Source: Romanomermis culicivorax (Eukaryota > Nematoda > Enoplea > Mermithida > Mermithidae). From it: DNA of 64,000 nucleotides. The stretch lies in assembly GCA_963922205.1 (NCBI GenBank), contig CAWUHX010000259.1, positions 62,001-126,000 of the forward strand, read 5' to 3'. Below, piece after piece: positions 48,201 to 57,465 of the stretch. Both the position numbers and the translations under genes were made by a program. Position 1 is the stretch's first letter. Every line of letters starts with the position of its first letter. The notes beneath the pieces are model-generated. The model had not been told where the DNA came from and searched no databases. It worked only from the letters and a program-made list of their open reading frames with translations.

Positions 48201-49519
48201 TCACTACGGCGGTGGGTGTTGGGCATGATAGTTCCTAAAGTAGTCTGAGGGCCGTTAGTTATGGCGGGTAATTTTGAGTAAAATGCGGGGTCGTCAATGT
48301 CCATGAGGGGTTGGGGTTGCCTGTACTCAATGCAATTTTGAATATTACGACTTTGCTGATTTGGACAATACCTGCTTGTATGACCTCTCTGCTTGCATAT
48401 AAAACATTGGAAATTGGAGTAGGGTTTTGAAGGGCAGTTATCTGATCTATGTCCTGTTTGGGAGCAGTGGATGCATGGGCTTTTACAATCACGTGTACTG
48501 TGATTATTACGGAAACAGATTTCACATGATTTTCGGGTGCCTACTGATTTACAGTTACGAGCTACGTGTCCGATTTGTCCACACTGGAAGCATGTGGGTT
48601 GCCTAGGGGTGGTATTGTTCCTGTAAGCATTATTCCTGCTGAAAGTATTGTTACTGAAATTGTTGTAGCTACTCTGTTGCGGGGGTTGAGGTTTTTGTTT
48701 GATCTGCAACTGTAAATCTTTTACTTGTTGTTCTAACTGATGCAAAAGATCCTGTTGGTCTGTATTTTTGGTTAGGGAAAAGATGGGTTGGGGTTTTGGG
48801 GGTATAAATGGAAGGGTGTTAGATTTCAGCTCATTTCTAAGGATTTGTTGTTCAATGTAAGCTGCTTCGTCTGACATTTCTTTTAGAGTTGCGAACCTTC
48901 TATACTTAATTGCTTCCCTGATTTCGTTTTGCATGCCTTCTACAAAGAGGGGTTTTATGATCATTTCTCGTGCGTCTGTGTTAAAATTAGGGTAGGCGAG
49001 GGTTGCGAGATGTTCTAGATCAAATAAGAATTCCGTTACTGTTTCTGACCGCTTTTGTTTTCTTTCGCGTAAGAATTGTTGATGTAGCTCATTATCTCTA
49101 TTGTTTGGGAAAAATGCCTGTAATGCGACTTTATACTGCTCGTATGTGTGGGGAGGGTTTTCGGAATTCGCTAAACTTTTGAATTTAGCTAACGCGGCTC
49201 CTCCTAAATGAATTTCTAAACATGCCAACTTTAACTGTACGTCTGTATCTTTCATGCCTTGGAGTGCCATGAATTGTTCTAATCTTTTGTTCCATTCACC
49301 AAAATGTTGGGTCACGCCGCCCGTGAATACTGTAGGTTTCGCGTAGAAATTGTTTGCCATGTTATTACGAATGTTTGCTGTTCTTAGATCGTCTATTAGG
49401 GTAGGGTTTACTGTATTCTGATTCAATTGTGTGCGTAGGGTACGAAAATGTTCTGAAAACAAATCGTTTATCTGTTCTCTAACGATTTCTCCTAAATGAT
49501 CTTGCGTTTGGTGGGTCAT
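42296..49519 (-). CDS. Gag-Env-Pro-Pol single polyprotein of element 2
   Basis: 2407 codons without a break. Gag occupies residues 1-~580, with four CCHC knuckles between ~311 and 380 (first CFQCGQIGHVARNC). A hydrophobic segment (YCIFLCIIIPTSCSA, ~585-600) then opens a ~550-residue Cys-rich region with about eight N-glycosylation sequons, a basic RKRK stretch and a second membrane span (AVITVIIAGVFYSFLVL, ~1130-1147). This is an envelope-like glycoprotein. Protease DTGA (~1255), RT YLDD (~1683), RNase H TDAS (~1833) and integrase follow. The integrase has its HHCC finger at ~2046-2090 and Asp, Asp, Glu in VDCMG, CDRGTDF and GEVERC. The Cys and DG-W pattern of the Env reminds me of chuvirus-type (Monjiviricetes) glycoproteins, but that is uncertain. 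The frame stays open upstream of the ATG to near the PBS. Env normally lies after pol, so this order is exceptional. All catalytic motifs look intact. Confidence 0.93.
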   Translation of the reverse strand: MTHQTQDHLGEIVREQINDLFSEHFRTLRTQLNQNTVNPTLIDDLRTANIRNNMANNFYAKPTVFTGGVTQHFGEWNKRLEQFMALQGMKDTDVQLKLACLEIHLGGAALAKFKSLANSENPPHTYEQYKVALQAFFPNNRDNELHQQFLRERKQKRSETVTEFLFDLEHLATLAYPNFNTDAREMIIKPLFVEGMQNEIREAIKYRRFATLKEMSDEAAYIEQQILRNELKSNTLPFIPPKPQPIFSLTKNTDQQDLLHQLEQQVKDLQLQIKQKPQPPQQSSYNNFSNNTFSRNNAYRNNTTPRQPTCFQCGQIGHVARNCKSVGTRKSCEICFRNNHSTRDCKSPCIHCSQTGHRSDNCPSKPYSNFQCFICKQRGHTSRYCPNQQSRNIQNCIEYRQPQPLMDIDDPAFYSKLPAITNGPQTTLGTIMPNTHRRSDEYVLDLDVPDWCAMSPPPTPEAAKIEKSPPTIPVGYKIPRKQDTTPPTAPETPSKTGRNLLSLLHGLTPEPYQFRPRQTLLPTPTSKQVQTPSHNLNSKLLQNVQIANRPAPQPKTEQHQERPRQTGQKENIQYPAASTKTLHWPLYCIFLCIIIPTSCSAQFQMCGTSLSGHSVSIPKLVSCMPPSTVDKPVQTFGKIYIPSTKPHITDAYKCSIRKRKICTNTGFFGSKGIVFDQTEMQNLTPHVCKAIVIDKEHNGQKLYETQPGFWSTNNSLSVEYTWCCTDHCTSVTNVIIEIGQIASWNGKSMTGTLGDLGSCKPTSGHCVTADGSIIWNETAFENLCPFEYKNTHPIKLTQTHMIIEELQGAFSVKNTVFSNPNCPEIQDSILTEQGIIVQLDKSTPHRNAFLTPKTNETHTTLYDFDDFEPINAKLNYLADKIQEFEIQNFKNVWNELCRQAQRHLDLVWQILRLDATLGARAFLQRTDIIAEFTGEALTVWPCKQVNASKIFYNHKINQTCYKLLPILVGTELMFSNPGGNDLTPFSQTVDCHHMHVALYKQNNTWVSETGSPHVTNLPLEIVWNQNFSLFHFNTPAIFHDQLATISTNLLFLKQYIYKTHTLENTVKKLVNYTAQMSLNSDTVYNIISGTGQALGNTLSGAGQGIEHVITGTTQSLTDGLNNLLKGPLQIIINLAVITVIIAGVFYSFLVLRKYFPSPKHHATNEHAYEIPSNNRHLHETIPPSFGHALLELANRRGAQTQQKYVLVDIDTPRTPAIELINQIQQSASNKPPQNVPEKHTPHIPITLNGKLMTKGMIDTGAVYSLIDSRVAQLLQLDMKPPLVQAKAANNLPIHFVGTTFVTVTAQTIQETIMVHVQKDCTADILLGKNFLSRFSEYTINNQKSQVKFGNVILPCDGLEYSPLSTRGGTYLDEKLELPPRTVTEFTVPLPKSYLQVKQLEFTPKPKQNPKVHFAACISENQNSRIRISVLNTQETAQILYPGTCIGTVSCYIPKQNAPANLTPSTQNQPNRFDTFTWLKENVNLTSSDLTETEKMQLLRALSKYPTLYAKSKMDVGRTTLVSHTIDTNGSQPVRRQLYRTSPKEKQIIQAEVEQLAKAGVISQSNSPWCTNTVLVPKKDGGHRLCIDFRGLNKVTKKDTYPLPRIDEILDTLRGMKYFTSLDQSNAYYSIPIAQADREKTAFNCSAGQYQFNYLPFGLTNAPATFQRLMDVILSGLQWNTCLVYLDDVLVFADSHAQMLERLDTILARFSQAGLKLNIQKCKFCQPQVQYLGHVISQQGISPDPHKVQAIYDIPTPKSSKEVKSFLGLPSYYRRFIPNCSQVSSPLTSLLKKNSEFSWGPEQQNAFTKLKELLIHAPILQHPDFTKPFILQTDASKLGIGAILSQLDSKGQDRPIAFGSRTLKPAERNYPITELETLAVVEFVKYFRPYLFQQHVIVHTDHTAVQAVLQKENPSPRIARWGLALSGIQLDIRPKKGTANRNADAVSRFPSQTAKQSFDIEQLETRPEISTINSVLEAEATEQEEQQKNFAELQRTDPTVKSILAKIAQKHPLTLIKFAVHQNILFRIVDKQAKLYIPKSQVQHLIASHHDSKFTGHFAARKTLHLLRQKYFWPQMSRDIKRYCKTCHPCQTQKALRHKVHANLVPIQPTGPFDRVGVDCMGPLPLTEDGNRFIVVFIDYFTKYVEAFPTPDITAATIAKLFVTKIVCRHGSPKIIHCDRGTDFVSDLFSRITSLCNTQKIHTTPYHPIANGEVERCNQTLATRIRMYINSNHTDWDTYLPYAVFSINIHKNDSTSYPPFELLHGRQANLPSDAALNFLPTSYMVDLDDYALRVKSHFTEALSTVQKSLQKAQAHYTRQYNKHAQNIHYKAGDLILYKNHSCKQGLTPKFLPRQNGPYTVTNFMYPNVTLKHPHKNITFTVHVNETTPFYPRKATIESTPTLPQPRKP

Positions 49520-49740
49520 TCTTGGTTTACGATGGGATTTCTGCTTAAATGCTTCAATTTTTGCTTCACGCTGTATTCGTTTAAATGTATCGCTTAATGC
49601 TTCGTTGGAGGGGGTTTCCAGTTTGCTTAATACGAATACTGTCTTACTGTAGGAAATGATTACTACTGTATTACTAATGCTTCTAAACGCCCGGATAAGA
49701 GTACACCTAACTGGGGGCAGGGAGTTCCACTGGTTAACGT

Positions 49741-49756
49741 AACGGTACGGTCACCA
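49741..49756 (-). other. primer binding site of element 2
   Basis: TGGTGACCGTACCGTT on the minus strand, 5 nt after the 5' LTR. The first eight bases match the tRNA-Trp type PBS (TGGTGACC) as I recall it for some Ty3/gypsy clades. The remainder is less certain. Confidence 0.6.
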
Positions 49757-49761
49757 AAATA

Positions 49762-50656
49762 TGTAACGACCAGATTTCTGTGAGGTACTTTACTTGGACC
49801 AATCGGTCGATACGGCGGGGCAAATACGGGGCAGGGCGAACGGTTACAACAAACAACGGGTAATTCGACGGTCGCTTGAACGTCGACAAATATAACGCGC
49901 TTCGAATAAAAACGGATGGGGGCCTCGGTTTAAATGCTTTCGAATAGTCGGCCGCTTGCAAATGTTTAAAGACGGGGCGAACGCGGATCAAAAAATAAAA
50001 CGATACCAGAATAAGAACCAGAATATAATGATCAAAATCACGCTTTGCTTCTTCTTTTATACGGCGATTTTGGCCACTCCCTGGACGCTGCGGGAGGTCG
50101 AGCTTCTGTCCATCTTCTTCCGCCAATCGTCGTTTCCGGCTACGCTTTTTATGCTTTCTTAGTTACGCCTCTCTAACGCTTTTCTGGTACCGTATGCTTT
50201 CTGTGCTTCACTTGCTTTCTACGGTGGGCTTGGCCACACCTCTGTGCTTCTGTGCATGCTTCCTGTAGCGGTTTCTCTGTATACACATGTTTTATGGGGC
50301 CGCCGCTACTGTTACACTTGAGACTACTGTACGGCGGGGCTTCTACATATTTTACTGTGTGCAGGTGTTGTTTACGATTTTTACTGGGGATTACGGTAGC
50401 TGTGGAATGTGTAGTTTAGTGTAGATTCTAGGGGAACAGCTGCCGTTTGTGCAAATTAATTAGGGCATCTTAATTGGGCTACCGGGGTGTGAACGGATCA
50501 AAATAAAGTACTTCACGTAATTTTGTAGGAATGTTTGGGTGTGAATCCCAGACATCCTTGAGACATAAAATGTGAAAGATAAAATAATATCTAATAAATG
50601 TCTATTACATACAGTATGCTACATATTTACAGTACTGCTTTAGCAGGTACGTTACA
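49762..50656 (-). repeat. 5' LTR of element 2
   Basis: Direct copy of 41370-42264. On the minus strand it carries TATAAAAG (50054-50061), a plausible promoter, and a ~126-codon open frame that also exists in the 3' LTR. Confidence 0.95.
50054..50061 (-). promoter_or_regulatory. TATA box in the 5' LTR of element 2
   Basis: TATAAAAG on the minus strand, ~300 bp before the end of the 5' LTR, is a reasonable position for the U3 promoter. The identical site in the 3' LTR is 41662-41669. Confidence 0.45.
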
Positions 50657-50660
50657 GTAT

Positions 50661-52222
50661 ATATTGATGGTCAGACCACCATATAGGACTTTGAGCAGTT
50701 TGTAACATGGTGACTAGAATGAAATTTTATTCAGGTCTGAATTGCAGACAATTGCAGAACTTTTTCACGCACTAACCACCATGTTCGATAGGACACCAAT
50801 GACAATGGTAACGAATGTCCCACTGAATGTTAAACATATATGCTCGATTGTTCCGGTTGGGGTTCCACCTATGCACAATAACGCCAAGCCTCCTCTATAT
50901 TATAGAGTTTTTGGAAAATTTGCAACGAGTTATTTCTTAGTAATTGTATATTAGCTATTTATTTTGACTAACGGAATAGCTCAAATAAAACAACTGTAAT
51001 ATGGAATTTCGCACGATCTTTAAATCAGCATTACTTCATAAATCGACCATGTAGCTTGTATGTCATATATCAAAATACTTTTTTATCAAGATACCAATGA
51101 TTCTATATCTTCGACCAACAACTATGCTACGGGAAGCTTGTCTGGACACATTGCCCTGCAATAATTATTTTTCAGGTTGCTGAGGTCAACTTGCTAAAAA
51201 GAGATATTCACTTGAGGTGCAATTTTTAATTTGCATAAATATCTTTATGTTTCGCCAAGGCTCAATTAAATGCCATCATCACCACTTTAATCAAATCTCG
51301 ATCAAATTACTTTTGAACTCGCTTTGATGGCCATTTCTACTACAGAACCAACATTTGCTCGATCATTTTCGTGACATTTTTGTTTCTCCAGTAGACACGT
51401 ACATAGAAGAAACTTCATTCAGATTCGGCTGACGTGCACTGTACTCGAGCCGCGTATTTGGAGCTTGATGAGCGTGTGGAGAAGAGCGTCATGTTTAATA
51501 CAAAAATGACCGATTATCCATGGCTCACCTAAGGCTTCATGCTTGGAAACTAATTGAAGCCTTCAGGTCGGGTACGTATAATATTTATTGGAAAAAAATT
51601 CTTCAATATACTAGAACGAATGAGAGGTGAGCACTGTGGAGAGGGGCAAATCGAATCGAATGTGTGTGTGTTTGTGTTAGGAATTGTCACCCTTTCATCT
51701 GGATAATGATCACGGAGACCTTTGAGCTTACTTTTCTCGCCTATCTTACTAATATCCATATCGATTCACTTATATACGAGAATATCTAGATTCGCACTGT
51801 TTGTCTTATTCCTGTAACTTCTCAAAAAAATCAATGGCTTGAACAAAACTTTTTTCACCAGAGCAGTGATGACAAATCAGAAAAAAACAATGAATCTCGA
51901 TAATGTGAGCTCTCTTTCTCCTAATTTCATTATGAAGGCACACACACATAGTCCCCCGTCATTCCTACCCTTTCTATATTAAATGCGTGCTGGAAGAACT
52001 GGCTTATAAAAAACGATCATTTGTATATAATATAAATGGTAAACATTGCTCACTTTCACAAAACTAGTAGTCGCAATCATTGCTTTACGTAAATACATGT
52101 TCGACGAGGCGCTTTTTGCACCGGAATTGTTTCAGGATTTCAAAATTATATAACGTGCACGTTCGATCCAAAAAATGTCAAATGTCGCATCATTGGTTTT
52201 TTGATCTATTTTTTAAATGGTC
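50661..52222. other. unrecognised non-coding sequence
   Basis: AT-rich. A short GT-rich tract lies at about 51660-51680. No ORF, repeat or RNA gene is supported. Confidence 0.4.
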
Positions 52223-52230
52223 TATAAATA
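52223..52230 (+). promoter_or_regulatory. TATA box
   Basis: TATAAATA at 91 bp before the ATG of the 165-codon ORF. Transcription would start near 52255, leaving a leader of about 60 nt. Confidence 0.5.
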
Positions 52231-52313
52231 GTAGCCAACTCCGTTCTCGACAATTATCCCTGAATTTTTATCTCTAGTCTTGGTGAATATATCGTTTTTC
52301 GAAGCTCTACCAT

Positions 52314-52811
52314 ATGGAGCATGGTTGCAATGACGATGCTATGATTTCCGACGGCGATTTAACCGGTAATGCCTATGCAGGCAACGGCCATCATTGTCTC
52401 ATTAATGATCTTTGTCGTTCGATGCACTTGGAATATTTCGAGCCGACTTTTACTTTCAATGATGGAAATCAACATACGGGATTAAGCTTACCCATTGTGA
52501 GATCTTCAATAGAAACTATGAGCAGCGCGGATAGTTTCAATATGATTATTGCCGATCACAAAGATTGCATGAGGAATAATAACGCAGAAGTGGATGATGA
52601 AGACGAAGTATCTAACAATGGGATTGAGGATGATCAGTCGATGAGCGAAGAGTATTGCGATGAATATTCGCCTTGTACATCGATATTAGAGATTTCTAAC
52701 AACCACAAATTGCGGTCCTCGGCGATTTTTCAGCACCTTTATTACGGTATTTGCACTGCCATTTCTCACATTAAGGAATTATTGCTGCCTATTCCAAGTC
52801 CATATAGATAA
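52314..52811 (+). CDS. acidic 165-aa protein, intronless, unknown function
   Basis: ATG 52314 to TAA 52811. The first ATG after a TATA box opens a frame clearly richer in G/C and balanced codons than the flanks. Composition: an N-terminal half with several His/Asn/Cys, a strongly acidic centre (VDDEDEV, IEDDQSMSEEY) and a hydrophobic/amphipathic C-terminal segment (IFQHLYYGICTAISHIKELL) ending PIPSPYR. There is no signal peptide. The short, TATA-driven, intronless layout resembles inducible regulatory genes, but no family is recognised. A MITE begins 20 bp after the stop and so lies in or replaces the 3' UTR. It may lie in an intron of the plus-strand gene starting at 35778. Confidence 0.6.
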   Translation: MEHGCNDDAMISDGDLTGNAYAGNGHHCLINDLCRSMHLEYFEPTFTFNDGNQHTGLSLPIVRSSIETMSSADSFNMIIADHKDCMRNNNAEVDDEDEVSNNGIEDDQSMSEEYCDEYSPCTSILEISNNHKLRSSAIFQHLYYGICTAISHIKELLLPIPSPYR

Positions 52812-52830
52812 GATTTCTGCATCCTTCATA

Positions 52831-53761
52831 AGGCGGATTCATTATTCATCCGGCATCCAGCATCTGGCAAGTTATTCTTAGCTTCCGGCATTCAGTGTCC
52901 GGCATCTGGCAATTTGGCTTCCGGCATCCGAATTCGGATGAGGATGCCGGTCCGGCAAGTTGCTGGATCGGATGGCAATTCATACTTCTTCCGGCACTGG
53001 AAAGGCCGGATGACACTTTATTCTTGCTTTTACTATGCTTAAATACTTTGAAATCTGTGCAATAATTTGTATAAAAAAGAAAAAAGTTTTCATAAAAAGC
53101 AAATGTTTAAAAAAAATATACATATATATTTTTAAAAATTTTCAATAAAAAAGTTTTTATATTACTACCCTGCACATATGTGCTTTCAAGAACGGTAAAA
53201 ACATTCAAAATATTCAGCAATCAAAAATTAAAACGAACATCATGATTAGAAACACAAAATTTCGCCTTAACTAAAAAATCGATATCTCCCACATACATTG
53301 TACATACCTACTTGAATGGGGGCGGGGGTTTGGTCACCCTATACTCAACTTCCCAAACTAGGAAAAATTGGAAAAAATTGGGAAAAAAGTGGCTTTTTTT
53401 GGCTCTTTTTGGAAAAATATTCGAAATTTTTTCGACTTTTTGGGGTCGTTTCGACCCCTGTCCCCAAAATTTTAGAAATTTCGGGATCTCCACTACAAAA
53501 TTTTAGGTTTATCCCCCCTCGCAAAATCAACTGAACACGTGGTTCTTTTAAAATTGCATACAAAATAATGCTTTCCGGTATCTGGAAAAGTACAACTGTT
53601 TCTACTCTTCCGGTTCGGCAAAATTCCAGTCTTCCGGCAAGAAAATGAAACGGCAGCGTGGGAATCCGAAAAACGACTTGCCAGATCAAAAATCTAAAAA
53701 TAGACTTTTTTCGTATGCCGGACGCCGGATGTCAGACACCGGATGAAGTATGAATCCGCCT
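52831..53761. mobile_element. CCGGCATCC-type foldback/MITE
   Basis: Terminal inverted repeats start AGGCGGATTCAT at the left and end ATGAATCCGCCT at the right. They are followed inward by reiterated CCGGCATC / GATGCCGG words. ATA flanks both ends (52828-52830 and 53762-53764), a possible 3-bp target duplication. No transposase. A diverged copy of repeat family A (53310-53525) lies inside. Confidence 0.75.
53310..53525 (+). repeat. dispersed repeat family A, copy 3 (nested)
   Basis: GGTCACCCTATACTCAAC, AAAAATTGGGAAAAA, GGCTTTTTTTGG, TTTTTCGAC, GACCCC and ATCCCCCC blocks in the same order as 2523-2735. It is diverged, and nested in the foldback element at 52831-53761. Confidence 0.55.
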
Positions 53762-53764
53762 ATA

Positions 53765-56700
53765 ATAAGATAACTTTCAATAGAAACTTGGTCTAGGTTC
53801 GTTTTGCCAAGGAAAGTCGGATCCTGGTCAGGGGCAAAATATATTATTGATTTAGATCAATTCATTTGCCAGAAAATGCCAAACAATTGTGTCAGCAATG
53901 AAGGGAAAAACGTCCGAAAAATTAACACTAACGTAGTTTCTATGCTAATCTTGAAAAAAAGTGGGAAGTCACCCGATACCTTCAATCCAACCACCATCTA
54001 TTAAATACACACATTTTAAATGTGACATCTCATTAGGCTCAAGTGTACTGAAGACAATTGCTGGCCAACAACAAAACCACACGGGTGCACATTAGTCATT
54101 AATTCACTATTTTCTCAAGTCTTAACTTTCTGAGAAGGTCGACTTTGACAACTAGAAATCAGATATTGTGTAGTTTCACATGCTACGACATTTATTTCAC
54201 ATGAAAGTCTGACTTTGTACGCATACAATGTCATAAACTCATAAATTTTCCAGCAGTTAAGCATTTTCTGTTTAGCATTCGACATATTGAAACATAGAAA
54301 AGACATAACCCTATAGTAAAACACTCACTATTTGTACCGGTTTGTTTGGGAACACTGCTTATAATTTCGTAATTCACACTATTTGAAAATGTCAAAATAT
54401 ATAAAAAGCTGAAAAAGTCATTTGAGCCCCTTCCGAGGCATCTTTCCATAGGATACTTAAAATTTTTTTTCGACTTCTGTTTGAACTAATTTTGATTTTC
54501 GTGAGGAATGAATGCTGCCACAATACTTAGCATACTGAGAATTTCTCATTTCCAACTAATCATAGGTCAATTTAACACAAGATCGAGCCTCTCAGAAAGT
54601 GTGTCTTAAAACGACGAAGAACTTGGATGACTTTTGACTGCACTGCATCCGACGCTTGTTTCATGAGTTTTCTGATAGCACACTTCAGAGTGAACCATAT
54701 GATAAAAATCTACAACACCTTTGCTTACTGATCGGGATTCAATTTTTTGCCTCTTTTGAATATATTGTTGATAATCTGAGGAGATTCATACATATTTCAG
54801 CTCACCATTCATGTCTACCGAATGTGGTCAGGTCAGATTTTTATTAAACTTTCTCTGATAATTTTCTCAAGGATCGAGATAACACATTTTAAGGCATGTA
54901 TTTCAATTTCTCTCACCAGTTCTATCCGTTATTGCTCAATTTGTCGTATTTCGACATTCATTTTGCAAAGCTCTGTTATCGGCGAGATCGTAGTTCTCTG
55001 GGTGTGACCAGTCACTCCTCGAGTGAGCTTTAATTCATCTAAGCTTGTAAGTGAATTTATAGTCCTCCTGCTACACTCATTTGTTATCATGTTGATTGCA
55101 CTGGAAACGTTGATCTTCTTACATAATGAATTTGATTGTCAATCATTATATTATCGTCAATTTTTATGTGAGTCACTTAACCAGTCAGATTTCTCAACAA
55201 ATTCACAATTAATTTTCCATTCCAGTTCTGTTTTTTTTTGTTAGAAATACTTCAATGTCCTTGTCACTTGAAACTTTATACCTTCCTTTTTCATTTCAAT
55301 TTTGAATATTTTGATTTTCTGTTCTTGGATTTTTGTTAATTGGTCCTTATTTGGGTAGCTGTTTACATTCTGTGCCTTGATGCATTGGTTTAATCAGTCA
55401 ATAATGTCTTTAGTCATTGATCAGATGTCCCCATGGTCAGATTTTTCAGGTAGAGGTAAAGTTGAAAATTTGCGGGGTGTAGTGTAGCTAAATGTCCACT
55501 AAACACACCATTTAGTCTCCAAATTAGGCACCCAGTGATCAATTTTTAGGACTTTAGGTAGGAGTAATATCCCCCTCATACCCCTCCCTATGGTGTTGTC
55601 TGTCACTGATTCAGGTACCTGCAAACATAACCATGATCATGCTTTTCAAGTGTATCAAATAATTTATAATTTTACAAATTTGTTTTATTGTAAGAAAGTT
55701 GATGAAGAAAAATACTTATGACGAAAATTAGTATTTTTTTAGTTTTCTGCGGAGCTTTTTCTCGCAGTTATCTGCAAAGCCTTCTGTAGTACTACAAATT
55801 TATGATTATATCCAACCAACATTAAGCAATTGTTGAGTTGAAAATTTTACAGTTGAAGCTTTCCGTAAATGATTTTGACGATTGTACTAATTTTTGTCGT
55901 TGCTTAATTTAGAAGCGTTTTATAAAAAACAGACTATCTAGACATTCCTCAAATGTTTGGAGAAAATGGCTTCAACTTTGAATTTTAAACCTGAAAAATT
56001 ACTTTAAAAAGTAGTAGCCAGTTGCTATTTTTGTCGGTTCTATATAATTCATAGCACTAGTTTATATCCGTGTTCCATGTCTTTTGCAAGCACTCGTACC
56101 ATTGATCTGGGTTGACTTTTTAACAATGTTAGAAGCTTACAATGTACACGTTTTTTGGTGTGAACAAGCTTTATGATTTGATTTTGATTTAGCCTCATGA
56201 TAAACATCTGATTTTGATTTAGCCTCATGCTGATTTTAGAAAACTGTAGTTTGCTCCATTTTCACTACTAAATTTTTTATTGCGCTTCCTGATATAGGGT
56301 TTTTAGTCCCATTTCATAGATCATTTTTTGAGTTAATCTATACAGCATTGTTTGTGAGAAACATTTCCGGTTCCTTGAAAATATTTGTTTTTTTTGTACA
56401 AGATACATAAGAATTGTGTAAAAAAAGATAAAAAATATTGTGATTGTGAAGCAAGATTTCAATGAGGTATCCTATAAAGTGACTTAAATCAAAAGTTACC
56501 AATGCTATCCAATTTATATGCTGGTAGCGGGCGGGCTAGTACGGTAACCAGCGCCTCAAACATCACCAGGAATCATGCTGAAAAAATCACACATTTTTGT
56601 CTTTATTGCAAAAAGTATTGAAGGTTTCATTGGAGTTCGTAAAACACTTTGAAGCTTGAGAGATTAGATGCCTGAAGAATCACCCACCCTAAATCTATTC

Positions 56701-57014
56701 TTGGTCGCTTTGCCACACCATATTCCTTTTAACATTATCATTCTGTGGCTCATCTTCTTTAATACTATAGATACTATAGAATAGAAGTATATTTTTGGAA
56801 CATGCTATAGACGTCGAAAATCAATCGAAAAATTGATTACAAAGTTTAAAAATTAATATTGGCCGACCAGTGCTATTTTTAACATTAAATGATCCATAGC
56901 GATGTATGTTTTGATAAAATACTGAAATTTGTTATCAATAAAAAATAGGAGCAAAGAGGGTAAATAAGGTAGTAATCAACCCGTTCATATAAAAAAATAT
57001 ACAAATTGATGGAA
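53765..57014. other. unrecognised non-coding sequence
   Basis: AT-rich. An open frame at 53804-54004 looks marginally protein-like but lacks clear splice sites, and I do not call it. Confidence 0.4.
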
Positions 57015-57465
57015 TCAACACCACACATGTAATTGGGGGGAGTGTCATGGGAACAACCCCCCCCCCAAAATCGTCGACCATGCGGCTAGCCATTGGGCGA
57101 CCGCCCATCAGGATTTTCCAATCCTATGGCTAGCCATATGGTAGTCGTAGGAACCCCCATACTTGTGGTCGGAACAATATTGAAAAATGCAAATTTTTTG
57201 ATAAAAAATTTCGATTTTTGAACAAAAAATGGTCAAAAATGTAAATTTTCTGGGCGCTTTGTGCCATAAATACATTTTTTCGGTCTTTTTAGAAAAAAAT
57301 TACGGTTTTTTGAACTATTTTTCGGACTTTTTTCTTGAAAAAATCGATTTTTTTTCTTTAGAGACCCATCCCCTAAAATTTTGGGAATTACTGTCCCCCG
57401 GCCCCAAAAAATTCGCCCAACCCCCCCCCCCAGACTTTGGGGCCTCGTTACATGTATGATCAACA
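57015..57465 (+). repeat. dispersed repeat family B, copy 1
   Basis: CCCCCCCCCC-type runs at both sides, CAATCCTATGGCTAGCCATATGG, TTTGATAAAAAATTTCGATTTTTGAACAAAAAATGG, and a terminal TTACATGTATGATCAACACC. The same words occur inverted at 63560-63785. A non-autonomous element of unknown class. Confidence 0.6.

Larger units (their letters stand above)
49736..50126 (-). other. LTR-borne open frame of element 2
   Basis: About 126-130 codons starting MAEEDGQKLDLPQRPGSG, with a hydrophobic stretch YILVLILVSFYFLI and a basic remainder. The same frame is present in the other LTR (41354-41734). Two identical copies give no independent evidence of selection. It could be a small membrane protein or chance. 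Confidence 0.25.
41370..50656 (-). mobile_element. young envelope-bearing LTR retroelement with gag-env-pol order
   Basis: A 9287-bp element on the minus strand. The LTRs (49762-50656 as 5', 41370-42264 as 3') are 895 bp and show one difference by eye (41574 A against 49966 T). The target duplication is GTAT at 41366-41369 and 50657-50660. The PBS begins 5 nt inside the 5' LTR and the polypurine tract abuts the 3' LTR. One intact polyprotein ORF fills the interior. Ty3/gypsy-type pol order (PR-RT-RNH-IN). It appears recently inserted and structurally complete. Confidence 0.95.

Noticed and set aside
47830-48228. 132-codon plus-strand ORF opposite the Gag part of element 2
   Set aside because: It is the antisense shadow of a Pro/Gln-rich coding strand; no start context or family match.
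53804-54004. 66-codon plus-strand ORF as an exon
   Set aside because: Composition is marginal and no convincing acceptor and donor pair in phase was found.
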